DNA of 6,294 nt, from positions 1 through 6,294 of the forward strand of contig CAMVDI010000109.1 in NCBI GenBank assembly GCA_947166205.1. The letters are read 5' to 3'. This DNA comes from an uncultured Clostridia bacterium (GTDB lineage: Bacteria; Bacillota_A; Clostridia; Christensenellales; Aristaeellaceae). The notes beneath the pieces were generated by a model, which saw only the letters and a list, made by a program, of their open reading frames with translations, was not told where the DNA came from and did not search any database. Made by a program: the position numbers and the translations under genes. Positions 4,724 to 6,294 of this stretch are shown here, in pieces. The number at the start of each line of letters is the position of its first letter. Within the stretch, counting starts at the first letter, position 1.

Positions 4724-5938
4724 CTACCGCTCCGCCATGTCCTCCGGCCGCCTGTCCCGCAGGAGGATGTATTCCCCTTCCCGCTTCAGGTAGATGACCG
4801 GCGCGGCGTTGATAAAGTTCGAGTTGTGCGTCGCCATGTACGCGCCGCAGCAGTGGAACAGGAACCGGCTGTCCCGCCCGGGCCGCCGGTTCATCCCCCG
4901 GGGCAGAAACCGGTCCGCCTCCATGCAGGTGCTCCCCGCCACGATCCATTCCCGCTCCTCCCCCGGCACCATCTCCGCTCCCGGCCGGATCATGGTGAAG
5001 GGCGTGGGGTGGGGCTTCATGAAGGGATTGATGTGCAGCAGGCTGCCGTCCAGGGTCACCACCCGGCGGTCCCGGATCTGCCGGAAGTTCAGCACCGAGG
5101 CGAGATAGTCCATGGCCGTGGCCAGGATCCCCGCCCCGGGTTCCAGGATCAGCGCCGTGCGGGAGGGGTCGAACCGCCGGCGCAGCGTCCCGCAGACCGC
5201 CTCCGCGTACTGGGCCGGGGTGGGCTTCCCGGGAAAGTAGTTTCCCCCGAAGAATCCGCCGCCCATGTCGATAAACGCCGGATCCGCCATGCCCAGCGCG
5301 TCCGCCGCCCGGGCGGCTTCCTCCGCCAGGGCCCGGAAGATTCCCAGGCTCCGGGTGGAGCTGGACTGATGCATGTGCAGGCCGGCGGGCTCCGCCCCGG
5401 CCTCCCGCAGCATCCCGCAGGCCCGGGCCAGATCCCCGTTCTCCGCGCAGATGCCGAACCGGGATCCCTCCGTCCCCGCGGTGGTCTCCCCGGGGCACCG
5501 GGCCTCCAGGTCAAAGTTCACCCGCAGGCCGATCCGCGGGGACGCGAGCCTCCCCGCCCGGAGGGCCTCCGCCACCGCCGCGCATTCCTCAAGGCTGTCC
5601 AGGTTCACCAGCGCGCCGGCCGCCGCCGCCGTGACGGCGGTATCCCCCTTCTGGGGCCCGTTGTAGATGATCTCCCCGTCGGGAACCCCCAGCCCACGGA
5701 CGCAGGCGTATTCGTCCGGGGAGACCACCTCCGTCAGGAAGCCCTCCTCCCGGGCAATCTCCAGGGGCCAGCGCAGGTGGTTCGTCTTGACGGAGTATCC
5801 GAAGCGGCATTCCCCGCCCCAGGCCTGCTCAAAGGCCTGCCGGAAGGTCCGGATGTTCTCCCGGTAAGCCGCCTCGTCCAGGATGTAGCAAGGGGTTTTC
5901 AGCTCCGTCAGCTCTGTGGGCCTCGTCAGCTCCGTCAT
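4724..5938 (-). CDS. PLP fold-III decarboxylase, diaminopimelate/ornithine decarboxylase-like, substrate unknown
   Basis: 404 aa with both domains of the LysA/ODC group: a PLP barrel (about 15-285) and a C-terminal beta domain. The protein enters the fold at TPCYILDE (15-22). Seen: PLP lysine in YSVKTN (K51), SRFGI (159-163), HMHQSSS (188-194), glycine loop DMGGGFFGGN (224-233), EPGAG (266-270), GSTCMEADRF (335-344) with catalytic-type C338 and D342, and GAYMATHNSNF (365-375) with Y367. These make an active decarboxylase likely. In lysine-making enzymes EPG is normally followed by Arg; here it is Ala269, which argues for another substrate. Its place in a sugar/phosphonate operon, 16 nt before wecE, also argues against a housekeeping lysA. 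GGAGAGG lies 5 nt before the ATG. The first 14 residues repeat a T-E-L unit and probably precede the fold. Confidence 0.85.
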   Translation of the reverse strand: MTELTRPTELTELKTPCYILDEAAYRENIRTFRQAFEQAWGGECRFGYSVKTNHLRWPLEIAREEGFLTEVVSPDEYACVRGLGVPDGEIIYNGPQKGDTAVTAAAAGALVNLDSLEECAAVAEALRAGRLASPRIGLRVNFDLEARCPGETTAGTEGSRFGICAENGDLARACGMLREAGAEPAGLHMHQSSSTRSLGIFRALAEEAARAADALGMADPAFIDMGGGFFGGNYFPGKPTPAQYAEAVCGTLRRRFDPSRTALILEPGAGILATAMDYLASVLNFRQIRDRRVVTLDGSLLHINPFMKPHPTPFTMIRPGAEMVPGEEREWIVAGSTCMEADRFLPRGMNRRPGRDSRFLFHCCGAYMATHNSNFINAAPVIYLKREGEYILLRDRRPEDMAER

Positions 5939-6102
5939 CTCCGCCTCTCCCGCCTTCCGATTTCGCCGTCTGTTTTGCCGGGACTCCGGGTGTCCCGGGG
6001 TTATCCGCGCTCCGGGGGCCGGGCGCTTCGCGCTCCTGTTTCCGGCCTCCGGGCGTCCCGGGCCCGGTTCGTCCCGGAGTCCGCGCGCCGGGCGTCCCGG
6101 GC
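5939..6102. other. Gene-free, repeat-rich spacer between the partial gene and the decarboxylase
   Basis: No ATG occurs on either strand. The 14-mer CCGGGCGTCCCGGG occurs at 6049-6062 and 6088-6101 (each followed by C, giving identical 15-mers), and a one-base variant CCGGGTGTCCCGGG at 5986-5999. GGACTCCGGG (5981-5990) is an exact inverted match to CCCGGAGTCC (6073-6082), able to close a loop of about 80 nt. No promoter-like -35/-10 pair or terminator was seen. Confidence 0.65.
6049..6102. repeat. 15-nt direct repeat pair
   Basis: CCGGGCGTCCCGGGC at 6049-6063 and again at 6088-6102, 39 nt apart start to start; the second copy directly abuts the stop codon of the partial gene at 6103-6105. The repeat contains CCGGG and CCCGG arms and is itself nearly palindromic. 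Confidence 0.75.
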
Positions 6103-6294
6103 TCAGTCCTCCGTCTCGATCTCCAGGCTCCGCAGGAACTCCGCCTCCGCCGTCAGGATCTCCCCGCGGCTCCCGCCGAGAAACACCGCCTGCCCCAGTC
6201 GCTCCGGACCGCTGACAAACTCCCGGACCGGGTCCCCGGGCCGCACGTTCAGGGACACCCGGATCCGGTCCCCTTCATAGTCCGCGTTCTCGAT
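6103..6294 (-). CDS. C-terminal 63 residues of an unidentified protein, possibly an ATP-grasp ligase
   Basis: Open from the window edge to a TGA, with the same GC-ending codon pattern as its neighbours. The fragment ends a protein whose body lies beyond 6294. The pattern V-x-L-x-V-R-P-G-D-P-V (13-23), then E-R-L-G-Q-A-V-F-L-G (31-40) and a final helix-like AEAEFLRSLEIE, resembles the closing segment of carboxylate-amine ligases of the ATP-grasp superfamily, where a PGD-x-V turn is followed by R-x-G and a glycine before the last helix. This is pattern recall only; the nucleotide-binding core is not in view. If correct, it could attach an amino acid or amine, and the decarboxylase gene that follows might supply that amine. 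It could equally be a protein of another class. Confidence 0.6.
   Translation of the reverse strand: MENADYEGDRIRVSLNVRPGDPVREFVSGPERLGQAVFLGGSRGEILTAEAEFLRSLEIETED

Noticed and set aside
5939..6102. Promoter or small gene in the spacer
   Set aside because: No ATG on either strand and no recognisable -35/-10 pair; the content is GC-rich repeats.
4694..6280. 528-codon open frame on the plus strand
   Set aside because: Antisense shadow of the decarboxylase and the partial upstream gene, low-complexity PGR-rich translation, no recognisable motif.

Overview
The window is GC-rich (roughly two thirds G+C by eye). Every gene I can support lies on the minus strand, so the natural reading direction is from coordinate 6294 down to 1. 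Codon use is strongly GC-ending (CGG for Arg, CTG for Leu, GAG for Glu), and Shine-Dalgarno sites of the GGAGG/AGGAG type precede most starts. This fits a high-GC member of the Bacillota (Clostridia / Oscillospirales-like, perhaps a gut or rumen metagenome genome). That is inference; no rRNA or other taxonomic marker is present.

Layout in transcription order: (1) the last 63 codons of an unidentified protein, possibly an ATP-grasp ligase (6294-6103); (2) a repeat-rich 164-nt spacer; (3) a PLP fold-III decarboxylase related to diaminopimelate decarboxylase (5938-4724); (4) after 16 nt, a WecE/RffA-type sugar aminotransferase (4707-3571); (5) a 139-nt spacer with a GC hairpin and five tandem ~17-nt repeats; (6) two consecutive polyprenyl-phosphate-type GT2 glycosyltransferases overlapping by 8 nt (3431-2490 and 2497-1526); (7) a 116-nt spacer with two copies of a perfect palindrome; (8) the 5' 469 codons of a three-domain protein (1409-1, running off the window) made of a MobA/LicC-like nucleotidyltransferase, a CTP:phosphate-type cytidylyltransferase and a phosphoenolpyruvate mutase.

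Together this looks like part of a surface-glycan operon that adds a phosphonate. The PEP mutase starts a C-P bond pathway, usually leading to 2-aminoethylphosphonate, and its attached nucleotidyltransferase would activate the product as a CMP derivative. WecE makes a 4-amino-4,6-dideoxyhexose nucleotide. The two GT2 enzymes would load sugars onto a polyprenyl phosphate carrier. The decarboxylase and possible ATP-grasp ligase could supply or attach an amino-acid-derived substituent. The steps that should follow the mutase (phosphonopyruvate decarboxylase, 2-AEP transaminase) are not in the window and are expected beyond coordinate 1.

The most unusual features are the tri-domain mutase, whose middle domain lacks the usual ISTT-type motif, and the three palindrome- and repeat-rich spacers that interrupt an otherwise tightly packed operon. 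At the spacer before the mutase gene, imperfect direct repeats on each side contain the upstream stop and the downstream start. Removing one repeat copy and the sequence between them recreates an ATGA stop/start overlap in the correct reading frames.
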